Shown one piece after another: positions 16,120-24,758 of a DNA stretch of 64,000 nt (position 1 is the stretch's first letter; each line of letters opens with the position of its first letter). Where the stretch lies: the NCBI RefSeq assembly GCF_001499995.1, contig NZ_LQIU01000034.1, forward strand, positions 124,001-188,000, given 5' to 3'. Below the pieces are notes generated by a model, which was given only the letters and a program-made list of their open reading frames with translations, was not told the DNA's origin and did no database searches. The stretch is from Mycobacterium sp. IS-1496. GTDB lineage: Bacteria; Actinomycetota; Actinomycetes; Mycobacteriales; Mycobacteriaceae. The translations under genes were made by a program, and so were the position numbers.

Positions 16120-17295
16120 GTGCAGACCAGTCAGGTCAACAACGCAACGACTTCCGCACGATCACCGCTGATCGTCTCCTCTTCCGGGAACACCTTCGGG
16201 TGCCTCGTCCGCTTCGCGCTGGCCAACATCCGCCGCCGCCCCGCACGTTTCGTGCTGGCCGTTCTCGGCATCGCCCTGGCGATCGCCTGCGTGACGGTGG
16301 TGCGCACGATCTCGTCGAGTTTCGCGATCACGGGGGCGGATTCGGTCACCGACGTGCTCGGTGACGCGCAGCTGTGGGTGGTGCCGGCTGCCGGTGTGCA
16401 GTACGACCCGGACACCCGGGCGCTGATCGCCGGGGGCGCCGCCCCGGACATCGACGTTCCCGCCGGGTGGAGCGCCACCCGGACACTGTCGGGCCGCGCG
16501 GAGATCGACGGAACTCCGGTGTCGGTGCAGGGCGCCGACGAAGCCCTCTCGGGCCAAGCCGTTTTCGGTGACGCGGTGGCCGACCGCCTCGGCGTCTCCC
16601 CGGGTGACCACGTCGACATCGGGGGCCACGACCTCGTCGCCGCCGTCTCCGGCGCGGGTCAGTCGGTCACGGTCGCCACCCCGGTCGCCCATGACCTGGT
16701 CGGCGACGACGGCTGGTGGACCGTCAGCGCACCGGCGGGACAGGAGAACCGGCGCGACCTCGCGCAGACGTTCGGTGCGGCCACCGGTCTGGCCGCGACC
16801 GCCGACCCGTCGCAGACCCCGGATCCTGGCGGCGGAGGTCTGATTTACGACACGGTCGGGGGCAACGGACCGCTGTCGTTCGAGCAGAAGTTCTCCGCCC
16901 TGTTCTCGGGCAAGGTGACGAGTTCGACGCTCGGCCTGATCTCGACGATCGGTCTGGCCCTCGGGTTCGTGATCGCGGTGTCGTCGTTCCTGGCCGCCGT
17001 CGCCGAACGCAAGCGTGAGTTCGGCATCATGTCGAGCATCGGCCTCGCCGACGAGGTGCTCTACTTCTTCCTCGTCGAATCGGCACTCGTCTTCGTCACC
17101 GCCTACGTCGTCGGAGTGCTGGCCGCGGGAGGCGCTGTCGCGCTGGTCATTCCCGGTATCGCGACGCCGATCGCATGGCTGCAGGCCGCAGGCATGGTCG
17201 CCGCGTTCATCCCCGCGATGGCGATCGTCGGGGCGCTCGTACCCGTGCACCGGTTGTTGCAGCAACGTCCGGTCGACCTGCTGGGGGCCCGCTAG
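16120..17295 (+). CDS. ABC transporter permease, MacB/FtsX type with extracytoplasmic domain
   Basis: 391-residue permease of the MacB/FtsX (type VII ABC) family. One transmembrane helix near residues 40-65 is followed by an extracytoplasmic MacB-type domain (about 70-265) containing DVLGDAQLWVVP, and three C-terminal helices (about 280-385) form the FtsX domain. The GTG start at 16120 has no strong Shine-Dalgarno. It forms an operon with the next two genes, overlapping the second permease by one base (TAGTG). Such transporters export or extract lipids and peptides or act as mechanotransducers; the substrate is unknown. Confidence 0.82.
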   Translation: MQTSQVNNATTSARSPLIVSSSGNTFGCLVRFALANIRRRPARFVLAVLGIALAIACVTVVRTISSSFAITGADSVTDVLGDAQLWVVPAAGVQYDPDTRALIAGGAAPDIDVPAGWSATRTLSGRAEIDGTPVSVQGADEALSGQAVFGDAVADRLGVSPGDHVDIGGHDLVAAVSGAGQSVTVATPVAHDLVGDDGWWTVSAPAGQENRRDLAQTFGAATGLAATADPSQTPDPGGGGLIYDTVGGNGPLSFEQKFSALFSGKVTSSTLGLISTIGLALGFVIAVSSFLAAVAERKREFGIMSSIGLADEVLYFFLVESALVFVTAYVVGVLAAGGAVALVIPGIATPIAWLQAAGMVAAFIPAMAIVGALVPVHRLLQQRPVDLLGAR

Positions 17296-17861
17296 TGATC
17301 CGTCGAGGACTGTCCTACGGCTGGTTGTCCACCCGCCGCCGCATCCGTGAACTGGTGCTGCCCGCCGTCACGACGGCGACCGGTGCGTTCCTGGTCGTCA
17401 TCGTGTTCGGGATGTCCGGCGGGATCCGGGCGCAATCCGCGTCACTCGGTCACGCCGACGAGATCAACCGCGCCGTCGTCCTCATCGCCGTCAGCGTGTT
17501 GCTGGTCGGTGTCGTGGAGGTGGCCGTGGCGACCACGCGCACCGTCGCGCACCGCACCCGCGAGCTCGGGGTGTTGGGCGCCAACGGGATTCCCCGCCTG
17601 CCGGTGGTCGCCGCGCTGCTCGTGGAACCTCTCGTCGCCGCGATGCTCGGTGCGCTGGCCGGCGCGGGGCTGGCCGTGGTCGCGGGAATCGTCCTCGGAG
17701 CCACCGGCCTCGCCGCCGGGGGAGTCGCGCCGAGTGGCCTACTCACCGGTGTCGCGACGGCCGTCGCGGTCAGCGCCGTCGCGGCACTGGCCACCAGCAT
17801 TCCGCCCACCTGGGCGGCCGCGTCGCGGCCGCCCATCCGCTCCCTGACCGCAGGAGGCTGA
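17295..17861 (+). CDS. ABC transporter permease, short FtsX-domain protein
   Basis: 188-residue permease with about four hydrophobic segments that resembles the FtsX core of the neighbouring permease but lacks its large extracytoplasmic domain. TTRTVAHRTRELGVLGANGIPRLPVV is the cytoplasmic coupling helix that contacts the ATPase. The two permeases would form an asymmetric heterodimer with the ATPase encoded one base after this stop. GTG start at 17295 within TAGTG. Confidence 0.78.
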   Translation: MIRRGLSYGWLSTRRRIRELVLPAVTTATGAFLVVIVFGMSGGIRAQSASLGHADEINRAVVLIAVSVLLVGVVEVAVATTRTVAHRTRELGVLGANGIPRLPVVAALLVEPLVAAMLGALAGAGLAVVAGIVLGATGLAAGGVAPSGLLTGVATAVAVSAVAALATSIPPTWAAASRPPIRSLTAGG

Positions 17862-17862
17862 C

Positions 17863-18585
17863 ATGACCGCCATCGAAGAACGCCGGAACCACGACACGGC
17901 CACCCCGCACTCACCGCCGGTCATCGAGATCGCCGATGTGTGGAAACTGCACAAACTCGGCGACGACGTGGTGCGTGCGCTGGTCGCCGCGGACCTCACG
18001 GTGATGCCGGGCGAGTTCGTCTGCTTGATGGGGCCCAGCGGCAGCGGGAAGTCCACGCTGCTCAACATCATCGGCGGGCTGGACCGCCCGACGAAGGGTT
18101 CGGTGACCGTCGCCGGCCGCGACACCCGCACCCTGACCGAGAGCCAGTTCGCCGCGCTGCGCCACGACACGATCGGGTTCATCTTCCAGAGCTACAACCT
18201 GATCCCGTTCCTGTCGGCGGTCGAGAATGTCGAGCTTCCGTTGATGTTCGAACCGTACGATCGCAAAGCGTTGCGCACCAGGGCGATCGAACTGCTCGAG
18301 CTCGTCGGCCTCGGTCACCGCATCCATCACCAGCCGACCAAGATGTCCGGCGGCGAGCAGCAGCGCACGGCGATCGCGCGCTCCTTGATCAGCAACCCGG
18401 CGCTCGTCCTCGCCGACGAGCCGACAGCCAATCTCGACCACCGCACGGGGGAGACGGTGGTGCGCATGCTGCGCGACCTGTGTTCGACGCTCGGCGTCAC
18501 GGTCGTCGCCAGCACCCACGACCCCACGGTGGCCGACGAAGCGAGCCGTGTCGTCCGGATGAAAGACGGACAGATCGTCAACTGA
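17863..18585 (+). CDS. ABC transporter ATP-binding protein, MacB/LolD type
   Basis: 240-residue ATPase with Walker A GPSGSGKST, Q-loop (FIFQSYNLIPFLSAVENVELPL), signature MSGGEQQRTAIARSL, Walker B ALVLADEPTANLD and the switch His in ASTHDP. The SYNLIPFLSAVENVELPL segment is typical of the LolD/MacB/FtsE clade. It starts after GGAGGCTGAC and completes a three-gene exporter with the two permeases upstream. Confidence 0.93.
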   Translation: MTAIEERRNHDTATPHSPPVIEIADVWKLHKLGDDVVRALVAADLTVMPGEFVCLMGPSGSGKSTLLNIIGGLDRPTKGSVTVAGRDTRTLTESQFAALRHDTIGFIFQSYNLIPFLSAVENVELPLMFEPYDRKALRTRAIELLELVGLGHRIHHQPTKMSGGEQQRTAIARSLISNPALVLADEPTANLDHRTGETVVRMLRDLCSTLGVTVVASTHDPTVADEASRVVRMKDGQIVN

Positions 18586-18619
18586 CGTCCCTCAACCACA
18601 ACACCTTTCGGGAGAACCC

Positions 18620-20134
18620 ATGACCGCCGAACTCGAGGCGTCCCCGCCGCCGGGGCGCGACGCCCTGATGACCACCGAACTCGTCCCCGAACAGATCCTG
18701 CCCAAGGTGATGAGCACGTTCGGGCTCACGGCCGCATACGTCTTCATCATCTGCTGGGTCACCGGATCGTCGGTGATGGCCGCCGGGGGGTGGACGGCCA
18801 TCCCGATGTGGGTGCTCGGCATCCTCACCTTCCTGATCCCCGCGGGAATGGCCGTGGTGGAACTCGGCAACCTGTGGCCGGGCCAGGGCGGTGTGTACAT
18901 CTGGGCCTACCGGACCATGGGGGAGACCTGGGGATTCATCGGCGGCTACCTGTCGTGGGTGCCGGTGATCCTCAACGCCGCATCCTCACCGGCGGTGGTA
19001 CTGCAGTTCCTGCTCCTGGCGTTCCACGCCGAACTGGGGCTGACCATGAGCATCATCCTGCAGCTGGTGATCCTCTGGACGGTCATCGGCCTGGCGCTGG
19101 CCAAACTCGCCGCCAACCAACGGATCATGAACGTCGTCTTCGTCGTCTACGGCGTGCTGACGCTGACGATCTTCGTCTGTGGACTGCTCTACGCCGGGAA
19201 GAACGGTTCGGCCACCCCGTTCTCGTGGGAAGAGGCGACGATCCCGAACTTCGCGGTCGCCGGCTTCCTCTACGGCACGGTGCTGCTCTACCTGCTCGGC
19301 GTCGAGACCCCGTACAACATGGGCGCGGAATTCCTCTCGGTGCGCCGCAGCGGCCCACGGATGATCCTGTGGGGGTCGACCGCGCTCGTCGCGATCTACC
19401 TGCTCACCACGCTCGGCACCATGATGGCGCTGCCCGGTGACGAGATCGACCCGGTCACCGGCATCATCGGCATGCTCGACGTCGCCGGCTTCCCCGGTCT
19501 GATGGAGGTCTGCGCGGTCGTGCTGGCGTTCATCATCATCGTGGCGTTGATGACCTACCAGGTCGCCTACTCGCGGCTCATCTTCGTCTCCGGTCTCGAG
19601 CGTCACCTGCCGCGCATCTTCACCCACCTCAATCCGCGCACGCGTAACCCGGTGACCGCCATCCTGATCCAGGGCGTCATCTCATCGCTGATCCTGGTCG
19701 GCCTGTACTCGCAGAGCAGCATGGCCAACGTCACCATCTACCTGCAGGGCGGGCTGTCGACGGTGTGGCTGCTGTCCGGCTTCTTCTTCCTGATCCCGGT
19801 GATCATCGCCCGCAAGAAGTACGCCGATCGCTATGTCAACGAACAGTTCTGGCGCATCCCCGGTGGGATGGCCGGCGTGTGGATCACCGTCGTGGTCGGC
19901 ACGCTGGGCACCATCGGCGGCATCTACTACTCGTTCGTCACACCGTGGATCGACGTGCCCGCCGCCACCTGGATGACGTGGGTCGGCGGCATCAGCCTGG
20001 GCATGTTCGCGCTGGGCCTGGTCGTCTACGTCTTCGGTCGCCGCTCGGCGCACAAGATGACCCAGGACGACGCGCTGGCGCACCTGGCGGTCCTCGACCT
20101 CGACAAATCCGACACCAGCCCTGAAGGGGTGTGA
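18620..20134 (+). CDS. APC-family amino acid/amine permease
   Basis: 504-residue transporter with about 12 transmembrane helices of the amino acid-polyamine-organocation family. Features include PAGMAVVELGNLWPGQGGVYIWAYRTMGETWGFIGGYLSWVP (helices 2-3 region) and GVETPYNMGAEF in helix 6. The gene follows GGGAGAACCC and is only 4 nt before the copper amine oxidase gene. It probably imports a primary amine that the oxidase then deaminates. The exact amine cannot be told. Confidence 0.85.
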   Translation: MTAELEASPPPGRDALMTTELVPEQILPKVMSTFGLTAAYVFIICWVTGSSVMAAGGWTAIPMWVLGILTFLIPAGMAVVELGNLWPGQGGVYIWAYRTMGETWGFIGGYLSWVPVILNAASSPAVVLQFLLLAFHAELGLTMSIILQLVILWTVIGLALAKLAANQRIMNVVFVVYGVLTLTIFVCGLLYAGKNGSATPFSWEEATIPNFAVAGFLYGTVLLYLLGVETPYNMGAEFLSVRRSGPRMILWGSTALVAIYLLTTLGTMMALPGDEIDPVTGIIGMLDVAGFPGLMEVCAVVLAFIIIVALMTYQVAYSRLIFVSGLERHLPRIFTHLNPRTRNPVTAILIQGVISSLILVGLYSQSSMANVTIYLQGGLSTVWLLSGFFFLIPVIIARKKYADRYVNEQFWRIPGGMAGVWITVVVGTLGTIGGIYYSFVTPWIDVPAATWMTWVGGISLGMFALGLVVYVFGRRSAHKMTQDDALAHLAVLDLDKSDTSPEGV

Positions 20135-20138
20135 ACGA

Positions 20139-22154
20139 ATGACCATGGACAGCACCGTGGCCGGCACAGAGACCACAGACGGCGCGGTCGCCTACCCCCT
20201 CGACCCGCTCAGCGGCGCCGAGATCGAGGCGGCGGCGGCGATCATCATGGACTCCGAATACGCTACGCCGACACTGAAATTCGTGATGATCTCACTCGCC
20301 GAGCCGGCCAAGAACTCCGCGCTGACCTTCGAAGGGCTCGACGGTGTGCCCCGCCGGGCCTTCGCGACCATGTACGACGGGGCGGCTAAACTCGTCAGCG
20401 AGGCCGTCGTCGACCTCGGCGCACGGGTCATCGACTCGTGGCGCGCGGTGCCTGGCCGGTTCCCGTCCTATCTCGTCGAGCACATGACCGGCGTCGAGGA
20501 GGTCGTCCGGCAGGACCCACGGTGGCAGGAAGCCATGCGCAAGCGCGGCGTCACCGACTTCGGCCTCGCGATGATCGACCCGTGGCCCGCGGGTTACTAC
20601 GGCAGCCAGGACCACTACGACAACTCGCCGCTCATCTGCCGGCCGCTGACGTTCATGCGGGCCGCACCGTCCGAACACGGATACGCGCGTCCCGTCGAGG
20701 GGTTGATCGTCACGTTCGACCTCGACGCGACGCGGGTCATCGACATCGAGGACCACGGTGTCGTGCCGTTGCCGCCGACCGCGGGCAACTACAGCGAGCA
20801 GTTCATGTTCGACCCGAACAACCGGCCCGCGTTCACGCAGTTCCGCGACGACGTCAAACCGATCGAGATCACTCAGCCGGAGGGTCCGAGTTTCACCGTC
20901 GACGGCTGGCGGGTGCAGTGGCAGAAGTGGTCGATGCGCGTCGGTTTCAACCCCCGCGAAGGCGTCGTGCTGCACGAGGTCACCTACACCGACCGCGGCC
21001 GGACACGGCCGATCGTGTACCGGGCGTCGCTGTCGGAGATGGTGGTGCCCTACGGCGACACCGCGCCGACGCACTGGAACAAGAACGTCTTCGACATGGG
21101 TGAGGTCGGGATGGGGTTCTCGGCGAACCCGCTGACACTCGGATGCGACTGCCTGGGTGAGATCTTCTACTTCGACGGGACGGTCAACGACTCGGCCGGC
21201 AATGCTGTGACGATCCCGAACGCCATCTGCATGCACGAGGAGGACTACGGGATCTCTTGGAAACACACCGATTTCCGCACCGGTGAGGTGGAGGTGCGGC
21301 GGTCGCGTCGGCTGGTGATCTCGATGATCTGCACCGTCGGCAACTATGAGTACGGGTTCTTCTGGTACTTCTACAACGACGCGTCGATGGAAGTCGAGGT
21401 CAAGCTGTCCGGGGTGCTGACCACCGGCGCGGTGGCCGACGGGGACGACCCACGCCACGGCAAGATGGTGGCCCCCGGCATCTACGGGCCGAACCACCAG
21501 CACTTCTTCAACTTCCGGTTGGACATGAGCATCGACGGCGCCGGAAACAGTGTGTACGAGGTGGATTCGATCCCCGAACCCGATCCGGAGCTCAACCCGC
21601 ACCGCAACGCGTGGATCACCCGTGACACCCTGGTGGCCTCGGAGGCCGACGGCGCCCGGGACTGGGACTGGTCGACCGGGCGGTACTGGAAGATCGCCAA
21701 CCCGTCGAAGCGCAACGAACTGGGCGCCCCGGTGGCCTACAAGCTGACGCCGAAGGACGTGGTGCCGGTGATGGTGCAGGAGGGGTCCTACATCTACGAC
21801 CGGGCGCGGTTCGTCCAGCACAACCTGTGGGTCACGCGCTACGACCCGGCGGAGTTGTACGCCGCGGGCGACTACATGTACCAGTCGGCCGACATGCAGG
21901 GGCTGCCGCAGTACATCGCCGACGATGCGGCGCTGGAGGACACCGACATCGTGCTCTGGTACACCGTGGGTGCGCATCACGTGGTGCGGCCCGAGGACTG
22001 GCCGGTGATGCCGTGCGCGTACACCGGTTTCCACCTCAAGCCGGTCGGCTTCTTCGACGGCAATCCGGCACTCGACCTGCCGCCGTCACCGCCGAAGGCC
22101 TGCCACTCGCATCATGCGAGCCTGCCGGTCGCCGACGTGGCCCGGGAGTCGTAG
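20139..22154 (+). CDS. Copper-containing primary-amine oxidase
   Basis: 671-residue enzyme that oxidises primary amines to aldehyde, ammonia and hydrogen peroxide using copper and a protein-derived topaquinone. The cofactor tyrosine lies in TVGNYEY (Tyr403). Copper ligands are His453 and His455 (NHQHFFNFRLDM) and His632 (TGFHLKP). The full-length N-terminal domains are present and there is no signal peptide, so it is cytoplasmic, as for other actinobacterial members. It is coupled to the upstream permease. The aldehyde product would need a dehydrogenase, none of which is adjacent. Confidence 0.95.
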   Translation: MTMDSTVAGTETTDGAVAYPLDPLSGAEIEAAAAIIMDSEYATPTLKFVMISLAEPAKNSALTFEGLDGVPRRAFATMYDGAAKLVSEAVVDLGARVIDSWRAVPGRFPSYLVEHMTGVEEVVRQDPRWQEAMRKRGVTDFGLAMIDPWPAGYYGSQDHYDNSPLICRPLTFMRAAPSEHGYARPVEGLIVTFDLDATRVIDIEDHGVVPLPPTAGNYSEQFMFDPNNRPAFTQFRDDVKPIEITQPEGPSFTVDGWRVQWQKWSMRVGFNPREGVVLHEVTYTDRGRTRPIVYRASLSEMVVPYGDTAPTHWNKNVFDMGEVGMGFSANPLTLGCDCLGEIFYFDGTVNDSAGNAVTIPNAICMHEEDYGISWKHTDFRTGEVEVRRSRRLVISMICTVGNYEYGFFWYFYNDASMEVEVKLSGVLTTGAVADGDDPRHGKMVAPGIYGPNHQHFFNFRLDMSIDGAGNSVYEVDSIPEPDPELNPHRNAWITRDTLVASEADGARDWDWSTGRYWKIANPSKRNELGAPVAYKLTPKDVVPVMVQEGSYIYDRARFVQHNLWVTRYDPAELYAAGDYMYQSADMQGLPQYIADDAALEDTDIVLWYTVGAHHVVRPEDWPVMPCAYTGFHLKPVGFFDGNPALDLPPSPPKACHSHHASLPVADVARES

Positions 22155-22161
22155 GCACGAG

Positions 22162-22209
22162 ACGACGGTTGTTGACGAAAATCCCGGGATTTCCGTCAAC
22201 AACCGTCGT
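22162..22209. terminator. 48-bp bidirectional terminator palindrome
   Basis: A perfect 16-bp arm, ACGACGGTTGTTGACG, pairs with CGTCAACAACCGTCGT, and between them AAATCCCGGGATTT is itself a palindrome, giving a near-perfect 48-bp hairpin with one A/C mismatch pair. It lies between the convergent amine oxidase and glycerate kinase genes and includes the last codons and stop of the kinase. Confidence 0.85.
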
Positions 22210-23314
22210 GTCGGCGCACGAAGTCGGTGACCGCCCGCGTCAGCGACTGCGGACCGGTCCGCAGCGCCTCCTCGAGTGGCGTGCCGTCCGCGGTGATCCC
22301 GACGATCTCGTCGACGCCGTGGTCCAGCAGGACCGACGCGTCGTCGCCGACGCGTCCGGCGAAGATGGCCACCCTGGCCCCGGTGCGGGCGGCGATCTGC
22401 GCCACCCCGAACGGCGTCTTCCCCATCAGCGTCTGCGCGTCGACGCCGCCCTCACCGGTGAACACCCACGCCGCACCGCGTAACGCCTGTTCCAACCCGA
22501 CCGTCTCGGCGACCACCTCGACACCGGGGCGGCTTGTGGCGCCGAGGAATTCGAGCAGTGCGAAGCCCAGGCCCCCGGCCGCTCCGGCGCCGGGCGTCTC
22601 GGCCTGGGCGGCGTGGGCCACGGCGGCGAACCGGGTCAGCGCGGCCTCCAGTCGGGTGACGTCGGCGGCGCTCGCACCCTTCTGCGGGCCGAACACCGCG
22701 CTGGCGCCCGTGGGCCCGAGCAGCGGTGCGGTGACGTCACAGGCCAATTGGATCCGCACGTCCGACAACCGTGGATCGAGGCCGTCGAGGTCGATGCGGT
22801 CCAGGTCGGTCAGCGCCGCACCGCCCGGCGGCAGCGGTGCGCCCGCGGCGTCGTACAACCGGACCCCGAGCGCGGTGAGCATGCCGGCGCCGCCGTCGTT
22901 GGTGGCCGAGCCACCGAGCCCGATCAGGAACTCGCCGGCGCCGCGGTCCAGTGCGTGGGCGATCAGCTGTCCCACCCCAAAAGTGCTGGCGCGCAACACA
23001 TCCCGTTGCGCAGTCGCGATCAGCTCCAAACCCGCGGCGGCGGCCATCTCGATCACCGCCAACCGCCGTCCCGCAACGTAGCCGTAGGTGGCCGGAACGG
23101 GCCGGCCCAGCGCGTCGGCCACCTCGACGGTGACCCGTTCGCCGTCGAGGGCGTCGACCACGGCGTCGACGGTGCCCTCCCCGCCGTCGGCCATCGGGAC
23201 CCCGACGCATTCGGCGTCCGGCAGGGCCGCGCGCACCCCGTCCCGCATGGCGTCGATGGCCTGTGCGGCGCTCATGGATTCCTTGAAGGAGTCCGGCGCG
23301 AGAACGATTTTCAT
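22196..23314 (-). CDS. Glycerate kinase
   Basis: 372-residue GarK/GlxK-family kinase that phosphorylates D-glycerate, usually to 2-phosphoglycerate. MKIVLAPDSFKESMSA at the N-terminus, PMADGGEGTVDA, GLGGSATNDGGAGMLTALG, VTAPLLGPTGASAVFGPQKGA and FTGEGGVDAQTLMGKTP are the family's diagnostic blocks. The ATG overlaps the stop of the dehydrogenase gene (ATGA), so both are one unit. Together they would reduce glyoxylate or hydroxypyruvate to glycolate or glycerate and feed glycerate into glycolysis. Confidence 0.94.
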   Translation of the reverse strand: MKIVLAPDSFKESMSAAQAIDAMRDGVRAALPDAECVGVPMADGGEGTVDAVVDALDGERVTVEVADALGRPVPATYGYVAGRRLAVIEMAAAAGLELIATAQRDVLRASTFGVGQLIAHALDRGAGEFLIGLGGSATNDGGAGMLTALGVRLYDAAGAPLPPGGAALTDLDRIDLDGLDPRLSDVRIQLACDVTAPLLGPTGASAVFGPQKGASAADVTRLEAALTRFAAVAHAAQAETPGAGAAGGLGFALLEFLGATSRPGVEVVAETVGLEQALRGAAWVFTGEGGVDAQTLMGKTPFGVAQIAARTGARVAIFAGRVGDDASVLLDHGVDEIVGITADGTPLEEALRTGPQSLTRAVTDFVRRHDGC

Positions 23315-24276
23315 CAGACCGGGGTCAGCGCGGGCCGGCCGGCCAGCACGGCCGCGACGTTGTCGACGTCGAGGACGCCCATGGCGTCGCGGGTCGCGGC
23401 GCCGGCGCTGGCGATGTGCGGGGTGACAACAAGGTTGGGGGCGTCGAGCAGCGCGGGATTGACATGGGGTTCATTCTCGAACACATCCAGCGCGGCGCCA
23501 CTTATCCGGCCGGCGGCGAGCGCGTCGATCAACGCGGTCTCGTCGACGACCCCGCCGCGGGCGGTGTTGACCAGGTAGGCGGTCGGTTTCATGCGGTCGA
23601 GCGCCGCGGCGTCGATGAGGTGACGCGTCTCGGGGGTGAGCGGCGTCAGCACGCAGACGACGTCGCTGTCGGCCAGCAGTGTGCCGGTGTCGACGAACCG
23701 CACACCGTCGTCGGCGCCGCAGGTGCGGCTGCGCGAGGTGGCCAGCACCGTCATGTCGAACGCGCGGGCCCGCCGCGCGACCGCTCTCCCGATGCGGCCG
23801 TAGCCGAGGATGCCCAGCGTCGCGCCCGCGCTGACGTCGAGACCGGTGAGCATCCGGGGGCCCCAGACCCACGGCTGCCGCGAGCGCAGGAACCGGTCGC
23901 CGTCGACGACGCGACGGGTGACCGCGAGGATCAGGGCGAACGTGTGGTCGGCGGTGGCGTTGTCGAGAACGCCAGGGGTGTTCGTAACGGTCACCCCGGC
24001 GGCTCGGGCGGCCGCGACGTCGACGTTGTCGTAGCCGACGGCCACGTTCGCGACCACGCGCAGTCCGTCGCCCGCGGCGGCGAGCAGGCCGGCGTCGACC
24101 CGTTCGGTCAGCGTCACCACCGCCGCGCACGCACCGGCGAACCCGGCTTCGAGGTCGCCTCGTGTGGGCGGGTTCTCGCCACCGACCCGCAGCGGGCGGC
24201 CGAGCGTGCGCAACCGCTCCATGGCGCCGTCGGTGAGCAGCCGTGACACGTACACGTGTCCGGCCGGGGTCGTCAT
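23314..24276 (-). CDS. D-isomer-specific 2-hydroxyacid dehydrogenase (glyoxylate/hydroxypyruvate reductase-like)
   Basis: 320-residue NAD(P)-dependent dehydrogenase. The Rossmann motif GILGYGRIGRAVARR lies near residues 155-169. The catalytic residues are in the family blocks: Arg in NTARGGVVDE, Glu in FENEP, and His in TPHIASA. Context with glycerate kinase suggests reduction of glyoxylate or hydroxypyruvate. On the reverse strand TAGAGT lies 8 nt before the ATG, overlapping the marR stop codon, so this short operon may have its own promoter. Confidence 0.88.
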   Translation of the reverse strand: MTTPAGHVYVSRLLTDGAMERLRTLGRPLRVGGENPPTRGDLEAGFAGACAAVVTLTERVDAGLLAAAGDGLRVVANVAVGYDNVDVAAARAAGVTVTNTPGVLDNATADHTFALILAVTRRVVDGDRFLRSRQPWVWGPRMLTGLDVSAGATLGILGYGRIGRAVARRARAFDMTVLATSRSRTCGADDGVRFVDTGTLLADSDVVCVLTPLTPETRHLIDAAALDRMKPTAYLVNTARGGVVDETALIDALAAGRISGAALDVFENEPHVNPALLDAPNLVVTPHIASAGAATRDAMGVLDVDNVAAVLAGRPALTPV

Positions 24277-24287
24277 GGCGTCCGACT

Positions 24288-24713
24288 CTAGTCCGCGCCC
24301 AGCGCGACGAGGATCCGCTTGAAATCGCGTCGTTGTGCGTCGGTGAGATCGGACATCAAGCGGCGCTCGGCGGCCCGAACGCCGGAGTCGGTGCGTGCCA
24401 ACAGCTGCCGGCCTCGATCGGTCAGTGCCGCGGGCAGCGACCGGCCGGAGGCGACGGAGTCCGGGCGGTCGACCAGTCCGCGCTCCTGCAAGGCGCGCAG
24501 AACGATGTTCATGGCCTGCGGTGAGACGCCGGTGTCGCGAGCCAGTTCGGCGTTGGATCGCCCGGGCCGCCGCGACAGCATTCGCAGGCAGATGTACTGC
24601 GGGAAGGTCAGTCCCAGCGGTTCCAGCACTTCTGAGTTCACGTCGCCACGCAAGGCATTCGCCACCCGGTGCAGCAGAAAGCCGAGTGGCTGGTCCTCGA
24701 GTAATTCCGACAT
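24288..24713 (-). CDS. MarR-family transcriptional regulator (Rv2887-like)
   Basis: 141-residue winged-helix MarR repressor. The DNA-binding helix region is SNAELARDTGVSPQAMNIVLRALQERGLVDRP (about residues 53-85), followed by the beta-wing with ASGRSLPAALTDRGRQLLA. It is divergent from the methyltransferase over 45 bp containing two inverted repeats, one covering its own start codon, so autorepression is likely. Position and orientation fit Rv2887 of M. tuberculosis, whose loss derepresses the methyltransferase Rv0560c. Here the presumed target lies next door. Confidence 0.88.
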   Translation of the reverse strand: MSELLEDQPLGFLLHRVANALRGDVNSEVLEPLGLTFPQYICLRMLSRRPGRSNAELARDTGVSPQAMNIVLRALQERGLVDRPDSVASGRSLPAALTDRGRQLLARTDSGVRAAERRLMSDLTDAQRRDFKRILVALGAD

Positions 24714-24729
24714 ATCAACAATATTGACA
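24713..24729. promoter_or_regulatory. MarR operator 1
   Basis: TATCAA, CAATA, TTGACA forms an inverted repeat with one mismatch. It overlaps the marR start codon and the TTGACA -35 box of the methyltransferase, so a bound dimer would block both genes. Confidence 0.75.
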
Positions 24730-24752
24730 TGTATCAACAAGATTGATATCAA
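24724..24752 (+). promoter_or_regulatory. Methyltransferase promoter
   Basis: A consensus -35 TTGACA (24724-24729) and TATCAA (24747-24752) are spaced by 17 nt. The -10 ends 6 nt before the ATG, so the transcript would be leaderless. On the reverse strand TTGATA (24752-24747) and TGTCAA (24729-24724), also 17 nt apart, could serve marR. Confidence 0.6.
24732..24748. promoter_or_regulatory. MarR operator 2
   Basis: A perfect inverted repeat: TATCAA, CAAGA, TTGATA. It lies between the -35 and -10 of the methyltransferase promoter, starts 19 bp after operator 1, and runs into a further palindrome TTGATATCAA (24743-24752). Confidence 0.78.
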
Positions 24753-24758
24753 CGGGAT

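Noticed and set aside
20292..22034. 580-codon reverse-strand open frame over the amine oxidase
   Set aside because: Val/Arg/His-rich shadow typical of third-position GC bias; the forward oxidase is complete.
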